Positions 44,279-53,588 are shown, counted from the first letter of the stretch. The stretch: DNA of 64,000 nt from Vibrio hannami (GCF_029589055.1 NZ_JARQZP010000003.1:124001-188000), one strand, 5' to 3'. The notes: generated from the letters alone by a model not told the origin. Numbers and translations are program-made.

Positions 44279-44348
44279 TGGTATTCCTTGTTGTTTTATC
44301 GAAAATATCTTCCTGTATCCATTATCCATCCTCGCTTGCTTAAAGTTA

Positions 44349-44374
44349 GCCCCAGAACAGAATATGTTTGGGGC
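44349..44374 (-). other. Hairpin between aspartase and DegT genes
   Basis: GCCCCA (44349-44354) pairs with TGGGGC (44369-44374) over a 14-base loop. Without a clear T run on the minus strand it may only attenuate transcription from the aspartase gene into the aminotransferase gene. Confidence 0.3.
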
Positions 44375-44396
44375 CAAAGCTTTATAATTAGCTGCT

Positions 44397-46268
44397 TCAC
44401 CCAACCATATTTTCAGGTGCTAATACACTATCCAGTTGCTCTTTAGTTAAGAGTTCCTTTTCAAGAACCAGATCATAAACGCTGCTTGCGCTCTCGAGTG
44501 CTTCTTTTGCAACTCGAGTACAAACCTCATAACCCAGGTAAGGGTTGAGGGCGGTGACAACACCAATGGAGTTTCTTATGTTTGCTGAACAAACTTCTCT
44601 GTTTGCAGTGATACCTTGTATACAGCGCACTCCAAGCGTATTCATACCATTTTTTAAGATCTCAATGGATTCGAATAGGCTTTCAACCATCACTGGTTCC
44701 ATTACGTTTAGCTCTAGCTGCCCAGCTTCTGCGGCCATGGTAATGGTCAAATCATTACCGGTAACTTTGTAAGCAATCTGGTTCACCACTTCAGGAATTA
44801 CCGGGTTAACTTTACCAGGCATAATGGAAGAACCGGGCTGCATAGCGGGCAGGTTAATCTCATTTAGTCCGGCTCTTGGGCCAGAAGATAACAGGCGAAG
44901 GTCATTACAGATCTTCGATAATTTCACCGCCAACTGTTTCAGTGCCGACGAATACATAACCAAGGAGCCTGTATCATGGGTTGCTTCTATGAGATCATCC
45001 GCGAGAACGATGTTACGCCCCGTAATGTTACAAAGGTGCGGAATGACCTTATCTCGGTAACCTGGGTCTGCATTTAGCCCGGTGCCGATAGCTGTACCGC
45101 CCAGGTTTACGGTAAGGAATGGAACACTACAGGTTTTCAGACGCCCTGCTTCATTGCGTAAACTTGAGGCGAACGCCTGGAAGCTCTGGCCAAGTGTCAT
45201 AGGTACTGCATCTTGCAGCTGAGTTCGACCCATCTTGAGCACATCTGAAAACTCATCTGCTTTTGCATCGATGTACTCAATGAGGTTATCGACCTCTTGC
45301 AGCAGCTCATCGTTTGCTTCCAAAAGGGCGATTTTTATCGCTGTGGGATACGCATCGTTGGTGGATTGTGAGCAGTTAACATGGTTGTTAGGGCTACAGT
45401 ATTGATACTCACCGCGCCGGTGGCCCAGAATTTCTAGTGCTCGGTTGGCGATCACTTCATTTGCATTCATGTTGGTCGATGTGCCCGCACCACCTTGAAT
45501 CATATCGACGATAAAGTGATTATGGAGCATACCCATAGATATTTCGTCACAAGCCTGACAAATAGCGTGAGTGATGCTGTCGGGAAGGTTATCCAATTCG
45601 TGGTTTGCTAGCGCAGCGGCTTTTTTAACTCTGGCTAAACCGCGAATAAAGCTTGGGTAGAAGTTAAGGTTGATACCACTGATATCGAAGTTTTCTAGTG
45701 CCCTCAGAGTCTGAATTCCATAATAAGCGGTATCTGGTATCGCTTTGTCTCCAAGTAGGTCATGCTCCGTTCGTTGACCATTAGTTCGATAAAGTTGGGC
45801 AATATTTTCATAGCGGTTGTTGGCATGTTCCATACGACGGATAATTATTTGTGAGATCGTCGCATAAACTTTCGTCGCAAGTTCACCGTGGGAGTTAAAA
45901 AGCGTAAGTAACTGCTCTTTATTAAACCGGAAAATAGTGGTGTTCATAAGTGCTCTGGCACTTAAATCTTGCTTATATGCTGGGGCAATCAATATGTTTT
46001 CGCCAATAAATTCATGGTGGGAAAATACGGTGACGCTTTGTTCAGAACCATGTTTATCATCAAAAAGCTGTACGCTACCTGCAGCAATAATAAATAGTGT
46101 CTCAGCGCTGTCTCCTTTATGAAAAAGTGCCTGCCCCGCACTTAATTGTTGCTGCTCAGCACACTCAGCAAACAGCTGTAGCGCGTGCTCAGGAATATCT
46201 TGAAATAATTCAATATGGCGGAGACATTCAGTAATGGCTTGTATGTTCATGGTTCTTCGGTTTCTCAT
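44397..46268 (-). CDS. Aspartate ammonia-lyase fused to an N-terminal cyclic-nucleotide-binding domain
   Basis: A 623-residue fusion. Residues about 10-145 form a CNB/CRP-type sensor (AGQALFHKGDSAETLFIIAAGSVQLF, then FIGENILIAP). Residues about 160-620 are a complete aspartase/fumarase-family lyase with AGTSTNMNANEVIANRALE, NHVNCSQSTNDAYPTA and the signature GSSIMPGKVNPVIPE. The lyase would release ammonia from aspartate to give fumarate. By eye-alignment to CRP, the phosphate-binding Arg-Ser of the CNB domain is replaced by Gln-Asp, so cAMP binding is uncertain. The start may be 46250 (MNIQAI). Fumarase or argininosuccinate-type activity is less likely. Upstream SDR ends at a terminator. Confidence 0.85.
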   Translation of the reverse strand: MRNRRTMNIQAITECLRHIELFQDIPEHALQLFAECAEQQQLSAGQALFHKGDSAETLFIIAAGSVQLFDDKHGSEQSVTVFSHHEFIGENILIAPAYKQDLSARALMNTTIFRFNKEQLLTLFNSHGELATKVYATISQIIIRRMEHANNRYENIAQLYRTNGQRTEHDLLGDKAIPDTAYYGIQTLRALENFDISGINLNFYPSFIRGLARVKKAAALANHELDNLPDSITHAICQACDEISMGMLHNHFIVDMIQGGAGTSTNMNANEVIANRALEILGHRRGEYQYCSPNNHVNCSQSTNDAYPTAIKIALLEANDELLQEVDNLIEYIDAKADEFSDVLKMGRTQLQDAVPMTLGQSFQAFASSLRNEAGRLKTCSVPFLTVNLGGTAIGTGLNADPGYRDKVIPHLCNITGRNIVLADDLIEATHDTGSLVMYSSALKQLAVKLSKICNDLRLLSSGPRAGLNEINLPAMQPGSSIMPGKVNPVIPEVVNQIAYKVTGNDLTITMAAEAGQLELNVMEPVMVESLFESIEILKNGMNTLGVRCIQGITANREVCSANIRNSIGVVTALNPYLGYEVCTRVAKEALESASSVYDLVLEKELLTKEQLDSVLAPENMVG

Positions 46269-46281
46269 GCAAAGATAATAG

Positions 46282-46305
46282 AAAAAGCTCCCGGAAAGGA
46301 GCTTT
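46282..46305 (-). terminator. Rho-independent terminator of the SDR (isfD-like) gene
   Basis: Minus-strand stem AAAGCTCC/GGAGCTTT with a six-base loop followed by T residues, 25-48 bases after the SDR stop. It separates the taurine-cluster SDR from the CNB-aspartase gene. Confidence 0.75.
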
Positions 46306-46329
46306 GGTTACAGTTAAATAAGGAACCCA

Positions 46330-47106
46330 TCAGCTAGAACTGCCTTTTACAACTTTAAAGTTGTCCCATGCTTGACTGGTAGGCATGACTTCAAGGCTGT
46401 TGATGTTGATGTGGGCTGGTTGTTCAGCGATCCAAAAAATAATATCAGCGATATCTTCAGGCTGGAGCGCATTCGTATCTTCGTAGATGGCGTTGTACTT
46501 TTCCTGATCGCCGTTAAAACGTACCAGGCTAAATTCACTTTCTGATAGGCCAGGTTCAAGGCTGGTTACTCTGATCCCGGTACCCGCAAAGTCACTTCTC
46601 AGGTTACGGGAGAACTGCTGGACAAAAGCCTTACTGGCACCATAAACGTGTGCGCCGGGATATGACCAGTTTGAGGCGATACTCGCAAGGTTGATGATGC
46701 TTGCTTTAGGCTGTGCTTTCAAAATAGGGAGTAGTGTATGAGTAACATTGACCAAACCGGTGACATTGGTGTCAATCATGGTGTGCCAGTCTTTAAGGTC
46801 GGCTTGATCCGCTGGCGATGCTCCTAACGCCAGGCCTGCATTGTTCACCAGTACTTCTATACGCTTAAACTCTGGTGGAAGTACTGCCATAAACTTGCAT
46901 ACCTGCTCCGAGTCACGCACGTCCAGCTGATATGTAAACACAGGGGTTAATTGAGCAAGCTCATCGGCAAGTGCGCTAAGTCGCTCGGCACGGCGGCCAG
47001 TCAGAATTAGAGGGTACCCGCTATCAGCGAATTTTCTTGCAGTGGCCAGGCCAAAGCCAGAGGTTGCTCCAGTTATCAGTACGGTAGGTAGAGAAAAATC
47101 AGGCAT
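46330..47106 (-). CDS. isfD: Short-chain dehydrogenase, probable sulfoacetaldehyde reductase
   Basis: A 258-residue classical SDR, YdfG-like in design: TGATSGFG (about 12-19), NNAGLALG (about 90-97), catalytic Ser in IINLASIAS (about 140), and Tyr-Lys in YGASKAF (about 155-159). NADPH-dependent reduction of an aldehyde is expected. Its location immediately beside tauR and divergent to tpa-tauABC, followed by a TauE-like exporter gene, matches the isfD-tauR-tpa-tauABC-isfE order known for Klebsiella oxytoca TauN1, where IsfD reduces sulfoacetaldehyde to isethionate. Assignment rests on family plus gene order; a serine-type 3-hydroxyacid dehydrogenase is the alternative. Confidence 0.75.
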   Translation of the reverse strand: MPDFSLPTVLITGATSGFGLATARKFADSGYPLILTGRRAERLSALADELAQLTPVFTYQLDVRDSEQVCKFMAVLPPEFKRIEVLVNNAGLALGASPADQADLKDWHTMIDTNVTGLVNVTHTLLPILKAQPKASIINLASIASNWSYPGAHVYGASKAFVQQFSRNLRSDFAGTGIRVTSLEPGLSESEFSLVRFNGDQEKYNAIYEDTNALQPEDIADIIFWIAEQPAHININSLEVMPTSQAWDNFKVVKGSSS

Positions 47107-47194
47107 TCATTGCTCCTTGCATGTCTTTTATTCCTTATCGAATCAAAGCCTACAGCAAGTAACACATGCGTGGTTAGAGCCAGTTTTTATTAAA

Positions 47195-48694
47195 TTAAGC
47201 ATGTTCTGGCTCTAAAATTGAGGCCAGTTTCTCTATGCCCGCTGGTATCATCGCTATATCAATAGCAGAGAAGCCCATTCGGATATAAGCATGGCTCTCT
47301 CTTTCCGGATGCATAAAATGAATATCACCAGGTTCAACCAGCACACCCATTTCCCGAGCTTTAAGAGCGAAGGCTTCGGCTTTTACACCCTTTGGCAGCT
47401 TTAGCCAAAAGGAGCTTCCACCCAGAGTTTCATCTGTCACGCATTGTGGCATGTGCTGCTCCAACATCTTGCGTATCAGAGTCCACTTATCTTTGTAACT
47501 GTTCTTAAGCTTACGTACGTATGAATCGTAGTGACCAAGTGAAATGAATAGCGCACAAGTTCGTTGGTTGTTCGAAGGCGGGTGACGATACATTAAACGG
47601 CGTAGTTTCCGGACTTCTCGAATCAGGTTGGCATCGGCGACCATAAAGCCAATTCTCAGCCCTGGGGATAAAGATTTAGATAAACTGCCAACATAAATCA
47701 CTCGTCCGTTGCTATCCAAACTCTTGAGTGCAGGTGAGGGCTGGCTAAGTACATTCACTTCACTCTCAAAGTCATCTTCGATGATGATAAAATCGTTTTT
47801 CTCTGCTGATTCAAGCAGCGCGTTGCGCCTGTCCATAGACATGGTGACGTTGGTCGGAACCTGATGGCTTGGCGTAGTATAAACATATTCACAGCTTGCC
47901 ATTTTCGACGTTACCTCTACGCCTTGATGATCAACACTTAGTGGTTCTATCTCTGCGCCGTGGTAACTGAAGATATTTCTTGCGTCAGGATAACCCGGGT
48001 CTTCCAGCCCGACTTTGGTACCATTCTCTACAAGTAGATCAGCAAGAAGGTAGAGTGAGTTTTGTGTTCCCACGGTAATCAGGATCTCTTCAGGTTTTGC
48101 TGTTATCCCTCTTTTACTTAGCACATTAATCTGTAGCTGCTTCACCAGCATTGGGTCGTCACAATCAACGGAATCAGAAATCCAGTCTTTGATAACACTA
48201 CTGCGTTGCGCCAATCGTCCACACTCTCGCCAGTGGGCAAGGGGGAATAGTGAGTGTTCAGGTTGCGCAAATAAGAATGGGTAAGGATATTGCTGCCAGT
48301 TTGTTGCTTTTACAACATTTCGCTGGCTATCGAGATCCGTTTTGACACGGTTGCGCCAGAATTGTGCAGGCTTAATGTTCGCAGGACTATCTGCTAGATC
48401 TGGTGCATCTACCGATATATCACGATTTTTGCGCGCGTCATCAGTCGCGTAGTAGCCGCTCCTTTCCTGAGAATAGAGGTAACCTTCGTCGACCAGACGT
48501 TCATAGACAAGAACGACGGTATTGCGCGAAACCCTTAGCATTGCTGCCATTTTGCGGCATGAAGGGAGTGCGTTTGTACCAAACATCCCACGCTGAATAC
48601 TATCAATAACATGTTCGCGGATCTGTTCCTGAAGGCTTCGTTCAGGGGTGAACTGAATATGCATTAGGTGGTCTGTTTTCATCGTCTGGCTCAC
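47195..48694 (-). CDS. tauR: MocR-family regulator (GntR helix-turn-helix plus aminotransferase-like domain), TauR-type
   Basis: A 499-residue MocR protein: N-terminal GntR winged helix (LQEQIREHVIDSIQRGMF, RKMAAMLRVSRNTVVLVYERL, about 21-75) joined to a fold-type I aminotransferase-like effector domain (about 130-490) with the PLP-binding Lys in YVGSLSKSLSPGLRIGF (about 335). In TauR such proteins sense taurine through PLP. It is divergent from a taurine-pyruvate aminotransferase gene, and repeated YTGG motifs occur in both promoters of the cluster. The start is GTG 48694 or ATG 48682; no good ribosome site decides. Confidence 0.85.
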   Translation of the reverse strand: MSQTMKTDHLMHIQFTPERSLQEQIREHVIDSIQRGMFGTNALPSCRKMAAMLRVSRNTVVLVYERLVDEGYLYSQERSGYYATDDARKNRDISVDAPDLADSPANIKPAQFWRNRVKTDLDSQRNVVKATNWQQYPYPFLFAQPEHSLFPLAHWRECGRLAQRSSVIKDWISDSVDCDDPMLVKQLQINVLSKRGITAKPEEILITVGTQNSLYLLADLLVENGTKVGLEDPGYPDARNIFSYHGAEIEPLSVDHQGVEVTSKMASCEYVYTTPSHQVPTNVTMSMDRRNALLESAEKNDFIIIEDDFESEVNVLSQPSPALKSLDSNGRVIYVGSLSKSLSPGLRIGFMVADANLIREVRKLRRLMYRHPPSNNQRTCALFISLGHYDSYVRKLKNSYKDKWTLIRKMLEQHMPQCVTDETLGGSSFWLKLPKGVKAEAFALKAREMGVLVEPGDIHFMHPERESHAYIRMGFSAIDIAMIPAGIEKLASILEPEHA

Positions 48695-48770
48695 ATCAGG
48701 TTGGTGATACCAGCGCTACAGCATAATTTGTGCCAGCCAATTTCGCTGACTGTCCCCATAAATATTTATT

Positions 48771-48781
48771 ACTGGTTCTAT
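48771..48781 (+). promoter_or_regulatory. Possible TauR half-site before tpa
   Basis: ACTGGTTCTAT lies in the 138-base divergent tauR/tpa promoter region, 52 bases before the tpa ATG. It matches the pattern YTGGYYCTAT repeated upstream of tauA (50369-50411). Confidence 0.4.
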
Positions 48782-48832
48782 CGGATAAATATCTCTCCCC
48801 CTATGGTGAAAAGAAAAAGCAGGGAGGCTGTT

Positions 48833-50206
48833 ATGAACAATCTGACTACTGAGCAAGTCGTAGAGCTGGACAAGGGTTCTGTCTGGCACCATTTAACTCA
48901 GCACGCAATATTTGAATCTCAGGATCCACTTATCGTGGATCGTGGAGAAGGGCTGGATGTTTGGGATATCAATGGTAACCAATATCTGGATGCTACGTCG
49001 GGTGGCGTATGGTGCGTGAACGTAGGGTACGGCCGTACAAGTATCGCCGATGCCGTTCGGGAACAGTTAGTTAAATTGAACTACTTTGCTGGTTCTGCAG
49101 GTACACCTGTCGCAGCTCAATTTGCAGCAAAGCTTTTAGAAAAAATGCCGGGAATGAGTCGCGTCTACTATTCAAGTTCAGGCTCTGAGGCAAATGAAAA
49201 AGCGTACAAGATGGTACGCCAGATCGCCCACAAAAAGTATGGTGGGAAAAAACACAAAATACTCTATCGTGAAAGGGATTATCACGGTACGACAATCGCT
49301 TGTCTGAGTTCAACCGGACAGGAACAAAGAAGAGAACAGTATGGCCCATTTGTACCAGGGTTTGTTGAGTTCCCTCATTGCTGCGAATACCGTAGCCAGT
49401 ATGGTGAAGTCGAAAACTATGGCATCAAGGCCGCTCAGGCTTTTGAAGAGGTAATTCTTCAAGAAGGCCCTGATACAGTTGGGGCAGTAGTTATTGAACC
49501 GATCACTGCTGGTGGTGGCGTTATTACTCCATCTGAGGGTTATCTGAAAGAGGTGGAGCGTATCTGTCGTAAGTACGACATTCTTATCCATATTGATGAA
49601 GTGGTTTGTGGTCTGGGCCGGACGGGCAAGTGGTTTGGCTACCAGCATTACGATATAAAGCCAGATATCGTCACAATGGCGAAAGGAGTGGCATCCAGTT
49701 ATGCGGCTATCTCCTGTACGGTGACGACCGAAGAGGTGTTCAAGCTGCTAAATGATGACCCCGCTGATACAGAGGGTTATTTCCGAGACATTAGTACCTT
49801 CGGTGGGTGTACCGCGGGACCAGCAGCAGCGCTGGAAAATATGCGTATTATCGAACAAGAGCATCTGGTAGAAAATTGCGCCCATATGGGGGAATACTTG
49901 TATGCAAGGCTAATGGAACTGAAAGAACGTTTTCCTGTCATAGGTGACGTGCGTGGAAAAGGGCTCTTCCTGGGTCTTGAGCTGGTAAAGGACAGGGAGA
50001 GCCGAGAACCTGTCCACGAGTCGGTCACTGCGAAGATAGCTGGCCTTTGTATGCAGCAAGGATTGATCATTGGCAGAACTAACCGTTCATTCAAAGAGTA
50101 TAACAATACTCTGTGCTTTAGCCCTGCGCTAACTATTACCCAAAAACAAGCTGATACTATTATCGAAAAACTTTCGGAAGCTTTTGAAAGTTTAGGCGAA
50201 ATTTAG
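48833..50206 (+). CDS. tpa: Taurine-pyruvate aminotransferase (class III)
   Basis: A 457-residue PLP aminotransferase. Start ATG 48833 has an AGGGAGG site. Motifs: DATSGGVWCVNVGYG near the N-terminus, YYSSSGSEANEKAYKMVRQ (about 112), cofactor Asp in LIHIDEVVCGLGRTGKW (about 250), Schiff-base Lys in VTMAKGVASSY (about 285). This type transfers the amino group of taurine to pyruvate, giving sulfoacetaldehyde and alanine. Its neighbours tauR, tauABC and the isfD-like SDR support that. Hypotaurine or another omega-amine could also be a substrate. No xsc gene is in the window. Confidence 0.85.
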   Translation: MNNLTTEQVVELDKGSVWHHLTQHAIFESQDPLIVDRGEGLDVWDINGNQYLDATSGGVWCVNVGYGRTSIADAVREQLVKLNYFAGSAGTPVAAQFAAKLLEKMPGMSRVYYSSSGSEANEKAYKMVRQIAHKKYGGKKHKILYRERDYHGTTIACLSSTGQEQRREQYGPFVPGFVEFPHCCEYRSQYGEVENYGIKAAQAFEEVILQEGPDTVGAVVIEPITAGGGVITPSEGYLKEVERICRKYDILIHIDEVVCGLGRTGKWFGYQHYDIKPDIVTMAKGVASSYAAISCTVTTEEVFKLLNDDPADTEGYFRDISTFGGCTAGPAAALENMRIIEQEHLVENCAHMGEYLYARLMELKERFPVIGDVRGKGLFLGLELVKDRESREPVHESVTAKIAGLCMQQGLIIGRTNRSFKEYNNTLCFSPALTITQKQADTIIEKLSEAFESLGEI

Positions 50207-50242
50207 CAAATCAAGTTTAGTTACAGACATTCCTTCTGTTTT

Positions 50243-50268
50243 GCCCGCTTTTGAAGCGGGCTTTTTTT
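50243..50268 (+). terminator. Rho-independent terminator after tpa
   Basis: GCCCGCTT/AAGCGGGC perfect stem with a TTG loop followed by seven T residues, 37 bases after the tpa stop. tauA therefore needs its own promoter. Confidence 0.9.
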
Positions 50269-50344
50269 GTCTCTGGAATGTCCAAACAGTTTATTTGATG
50301 GAGATCACGAAATTTACTTGGGAAAGTATGGGGCTTGCACCGAA

Positions 50345-50411
50345 CTGGTGCGCTATTTTGGGGCAAATCTGGCCCAATAATGATTTAGTTTGGCTCTATT
50401 TCTGGCCCTAT
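50345..50411 (+). promoter_or_regulatory. Phased YTGG direct repeats upstream of tauA (putative TauR sites)
   Basis: Copies begin at 50345 (CTGGTGCGCTAT), 50358 (TTGGGGC), 50369 (CTGGCCCAAT), 50390 (TTGGCTCTAT) and 50402 (CTGGCCCTAT). Offsets are 13, 11, 21 and 12 bases, so all lie roughly on one DNA face. Direct-repeat operators are typical of MocR regulators. The rest of the 326-base tpa-tauA gap holds a terminator and no gene. Confidence 0.5.
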
Positions 50412-50532
50412 AGCCAGGGTTATTGTGTAGATACCCAAGCGAGGATTGGTCCAGAACATTAAGGATAGTGTGAACTGGCACCATGACTTCAATTGGACAT
50501 CAATGCAAATCAAGCTCAAAGAGGACGTGACA

Positions 50533-51561
50533 ATGATTACCAACAAATTCAAGAAATCAACGCTAGTTAAAACAATTGCTCTGGCATCAACTCTGCTTTG
50601 CTCTGTAGCAACTCAGGCTGCTGAGCAGGTAACCATCGGTTATCAAGGGATGTACAACCCAATGAAGTACGCCATTGATACCAAGTTATTTGAAGAAAAA
50701 ACCGGTTACGAGATCAAATGGCGTAAGTTTGATTCAGGTGCAAAAGCGATTACAGCGATGGCTGCAGGTGCCGTCGATATGACTGTAGCTGGCTCTAGCC
50801 CAATTGCCAGTGCTGCAAGTAAAGGCATCGAGATGGAACTGATATGGATTATGGAGAATATCGCCGATGCAGAAGCGTTGGTTGTTAAAGATGGTAGTGG
50901 TATCTCATCTCCATCAGACCTTAAAGGCAAGAAAATAGCGGTTCCTTTTGTTTCTACAACTCACTTCCACATGCTATTCGCGCTAGAACAGTTTGGTCTA
51001 TCTGAAAAAGATCTGAAGCTAATAAACATGCAGCCAAACGCAATTATGGCAGCATGGCAGCGTGGTGACATTGATGGTGCGTTCATCTGGGATCCTGCAC
51101 TGGGCAAAATCAAACAAGATGGTTCGGTACTTATTACTTCAAAGCAACTGGGTGCCTGGGGTAAGCCAACGTTTGACGGCATGATCGCCAGCAAAGAATT
51201 TACCGCTGAAAACGAAGAATTTGTTGTTAAGTTCCTTTCTACACTGGCATCGGTTGACCGTGAATACGTAGCTGGTCGCGATGCTATGACAGCTGAAAGC
51301 CCAATGGCGAAATCAGTAGCTAAAGTGGTTGGTGGTGACCCAGAAGGCGTGGTCGCAGCAATGAAACTGTATGAATTCCTTGACTTCGACGGTCAGCTTT
51401 CTTGCCAGTGGCTGGGTTGTGGTGATGAAGGTGGTGCGACAAAAGCACTGAAGTCTACATCTGAGTTCCTGTTGAAAGAGAAAAAGATCACCGAGTTACA
51501 ACCTGACTACAGCATGTATGTGAACCCAGCGTTTGCGGAAAAAGCGAAAGCAGCACTGTAA
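50533..51561 (+). CDS. tauA: Taurine ABC transporter substrate-binding protein
   Basis: A 342-residue periplasmic binding protein of the TauA/SsuA (NMT1/sulfonate) family. ATG 50533 with AGAGGA site gives a good signal peptide (TLVKTIALASTLLCSVATQAAE, cleavage near residue 26); the longer upstream frame is rejected. Mature protein begins QVTIGYQGMYNPMKYAI, with DMTVAGSSPIASAAS and GAFIWDPALGKI characteristic of TauA. It delivers taurine to TauBC, encoded directly downstream. Confidence 0.9.
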   Translation: MITNKFKKSTLVKTIALASTLLCSVATQAAEQVTIGYQGMYNPMKYAIDTKLFEEKTGYEIKWRKFDSGAKAITAMAAGAVDMTVAGSSPIASAASKGIEMELIWIMENIADAEALVVKDGSGISSPSDLKGKKIAVPFVSTTHFHMLFALEQFGLSEKDLKLINMQPNAIMAAWQRGDIDGAFIWDPALGKIKQDGSVLITSKQLGAWGKPTFDGMIASKEFTAENEEFVVKFLSTLASVDREYVAGRDAMTAESPMAKSVAKVVGGDPEGVVAAMKLYEFLDFDGQLSCQWLGCGDEGGATKALKSTSEFLLKEKKITELQPDYSMYVNPAFAEKAKAAL

Positions 51562-51594
51562 TCAGAGTTAAAACGACACATGGAGAGCGTCAGT

Positions 51595-52449
51595 ATGACA
51601 ACAGATAAAGTTCTAAAGATACAGGATGTATCAGTGATATATGAAGACCGCCAGGGTGGTGACCCGGTGACCGCACTGTCGGGAGTCAATCTGGAAATCG
51701 AACAGGGAGATCTTGTTGTCGCACTTGGCGCTTCTGGCTGCGGTAAAACAACACTTCTAAACCTAATGGCTGGATTTATCCAGCCTACGGATGGCTACCT
51801 GACACTTGGAAATTCACAAGTAGAAGGTTTACCAAGGGTTCAGATGGGTAAAGATATTGGTGACCAGATTCTTGGGCCTGGTGCTGAACGTGGAGTCGTG
51901 TTCCAAAAGCATGCGCTGTTTCCATGGCTGAATGTGTTAGAAAACACAGCATTTGGTCTCAAGCTCCAAGGTGTTAGTAAAGAAGAGCGTAATGAACGCG
52001 CAGCTAAATATCTGAAGTTAGTGGGGTTGGAAGACTTTCACGACCATAAGATTTACCAGTTATCTGGTGGTATGCAGCAGAGGGTTGGTATTGCACGTGC
52101 ATTAACCAACGACCCAAGTATCCTTCTGCTTGACGAGCCTTTGGGAGCGCTTGATGCTCTAACTCGCGAAGTGTTGCAGGAACTACTGTTAGATGCCTGG
52201 CAGGCAACTAACAAGATGATGTTCTTTATTACCCACAGTGTGGAAGAGGCGCTGTTTATGGCTTCCCGCCTGATCGTAATGTCACCTCGACCTGGAAGGA
52301 TTACTCACAGTTTTGAGTTGGATTTCAATAAGCGTTTTCTGGAGTGCCGCGACGCACGTAAGGTGAAGTCAATGCCGGACTTTATCGAAATGCGGGAGAA
52401 GATCCTCTCGATTATTCATCAGGACGAGCAACCGGAGGTAGCAGCATGA
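51595..52449 (+). CDS. tauB: Taurine ABC transporter ATP-binding protein
   Basis: A 284-residue ATPase: Walker A LGASGCGKTT (about 45-54), the TauB-type GPGAERGVVFQKHALFPW Q-loop region, signature LSGGMQQRVGIARAL, Walker B ILLLDEPLGALD, H-loop ITHSVEEALF. ATG 51595 is favoured because GGAGA lies 10 bases before it. Four-base ATGA overlap with tauC. Energises taurine import. Confidence 0.92.
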   Translation: MTTDKVLKIQDVSVIYEDRQGGDPVTALSGVNLEIEQGDLVVALGASGCGKTTLLNLMAGFIQPTDGYLTLGNSQVEGLPRVQMGKDIGDQILGPGAERGVVFQKHALFPWLNVLENTAFGLKLQGVSKEERNERAAKYLKLVGLEDFHDHKIYQLSGGMQQRVGIARALTNDPSILLLDEPLGALDALTREVLQELLLDAWQATNKMMFFITHSVEEALFMASRLIVMSPRPGRITHSFELDFNKRFLECRDARKVKSMPDFIEMREKILSIIHQDEQPEVAA

Positions 52450-53402
52450 GCATGAGTCAACAGTCAGTTATTATCTCCAGAGATTCAGACTCGCCAGCCG
52501 AGCTGAAAGAAGTAGAGTACAAGCCAGTGAAAAGTTATACCGAACAAGAAACTTACTCTCCGGAGCCTCACCTGATTAGGCTATTCGGCAAAATAAAAGC
52601 CTATACGCTAACACCAGGTGAGTACTACGGCGAGCCGGGGCAGGGTAACTCACGCCTGATTTCAATCCTCTCTTCAATTTGCTTTGTCATGCTTTGGGCA
52701 CTGGTTACGGAAGCGGGTTGGGTTAAACCGCTATTCTTGCCATCTCCCTTTGCAGTAGCAGAACGTTTTGTTGACCTTTGGGTAGATGGTTTTGCTGGTG
52801 TTTCATTGGCGGACCACCTGACCGCAAGTTTGACTCGAGTATTTGGTGCCTTTTTATTCGCCGTTCTTACCGCTATTCCGGTAGGTATTTTGATTGGTTG
52901 TAATGTTTGGGTACGAGGTATCTTTGATCCTCTGATTGAGTTCTATCGTCCGTTACCGCCATTGGCTTATCTACCGCTAGTTATTATTTGGCTTGGCATT
53001 GATGAAACCAGCAAGATAACCCTGATTTATCTGGCGATGTTTGCGCCTATCGCGCTGAGTGCAAGAGCTGGTGTCTCTTCAGCCAAGAGTGAGCAAATTC
53101 AGGCAGCATATTCCATGGGAGCAAGTAAGGCTCAGGTGCTTTATCACGTGATTATTAAAAGCGCGATGCCGGAAATACTGACTGGCCTGAGAATTGGTAT
53201 CGGATTTGGATGGACGACTTTGGTTGCAAGTGAAATGGTGGCTGCCGAGGCGGGTATTGGTTACATGGTACTGAACGCTGCTGAGTTTCTGGTTACCGAC
53301 GTGGTTATCGCAGGCATTGTCATCATCGGCCTGATCGCTTATTCGTTTGACTTATTCATGCGTTACCTGGAACAGAAATTGGTTCCATGGAAAGGATACT
53401 AA
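52446..53402 (+). CDS. tauC: Taurine ABC transporter permease
   Basis: A 318-residue inner-membrane permease of the TauC/SsuC type, with about six helices from residue 75 onward and the ATPase-contact loop IQAAYSMGASKAQVLYHVIIKSAMPEIL (about 212-240, segment described only in part). The roughly 60-residue polar N-terminal extension before the first helix is longer than in E. coli TauC. Starts within the tauB stop. A strong terminator follows, closing tauABC. Confidence 0.9.
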   Translation: MSMSQQSVIISRDSDSPAELKEVEYKPVKSYTEQETYSPEPHLIRLFGKIKAYTLTPGEYYGEPGQGNSRLISILSSICFVMLWALVTEAGWVKPLFLPSPFAVAERFVDLWVDGFAGVSLADHLTASLTRVFGAFLFAVLTAIPVGILIGCNVWVRGIFDPLIEFYRPLPPLAYLPLVIIWLGIDETSKITLIYLAMFAPIALSARAGVSSAKSEQIQAAYSMGASKAQVLYHVIIKSAMPEILTGLRIGIGFGWTTLVASEMVAAEAGIGYMVLNAAEFLVTDVVIAGIVIIGLIAYSFDLFMRYLEQKLVPWKGY

Positions 53403-53433
53403 TGCGATAGGTCTGCTTCAATTTACTTAAATT

Positions 53434-53458
53434 AACGGGAGAGTCTCTCCCGTTTTTT
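53434..53458 (+). terminator. Rho-independent terminator after tauC
   Basis: AACGGGAGA/TCTCCCGTT perfect nine-base stem with a GTC loop and six T residues, 32 bases past the tauC stop. Confidence 0.9.
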
Positions 53459-53588
53459 AATCCTAGAGAAACCTTCAGTATTAACACCTGATATTGGTAC
53501 CAAAGATATTCATATTTGGTGCTAATGACGTTATGTGCGAGTTCATATACTGATTTCAGTCTCCAGAAAAAAGATAAGGTAAACGATT

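Noticed and set aside
44279..44404. Longer DegT start that would overlap the aspartase stop
   Set aside because: The extra 42 residues do not resemble the family N-terminus, whereas ATG 44278 has a good ribosome site.
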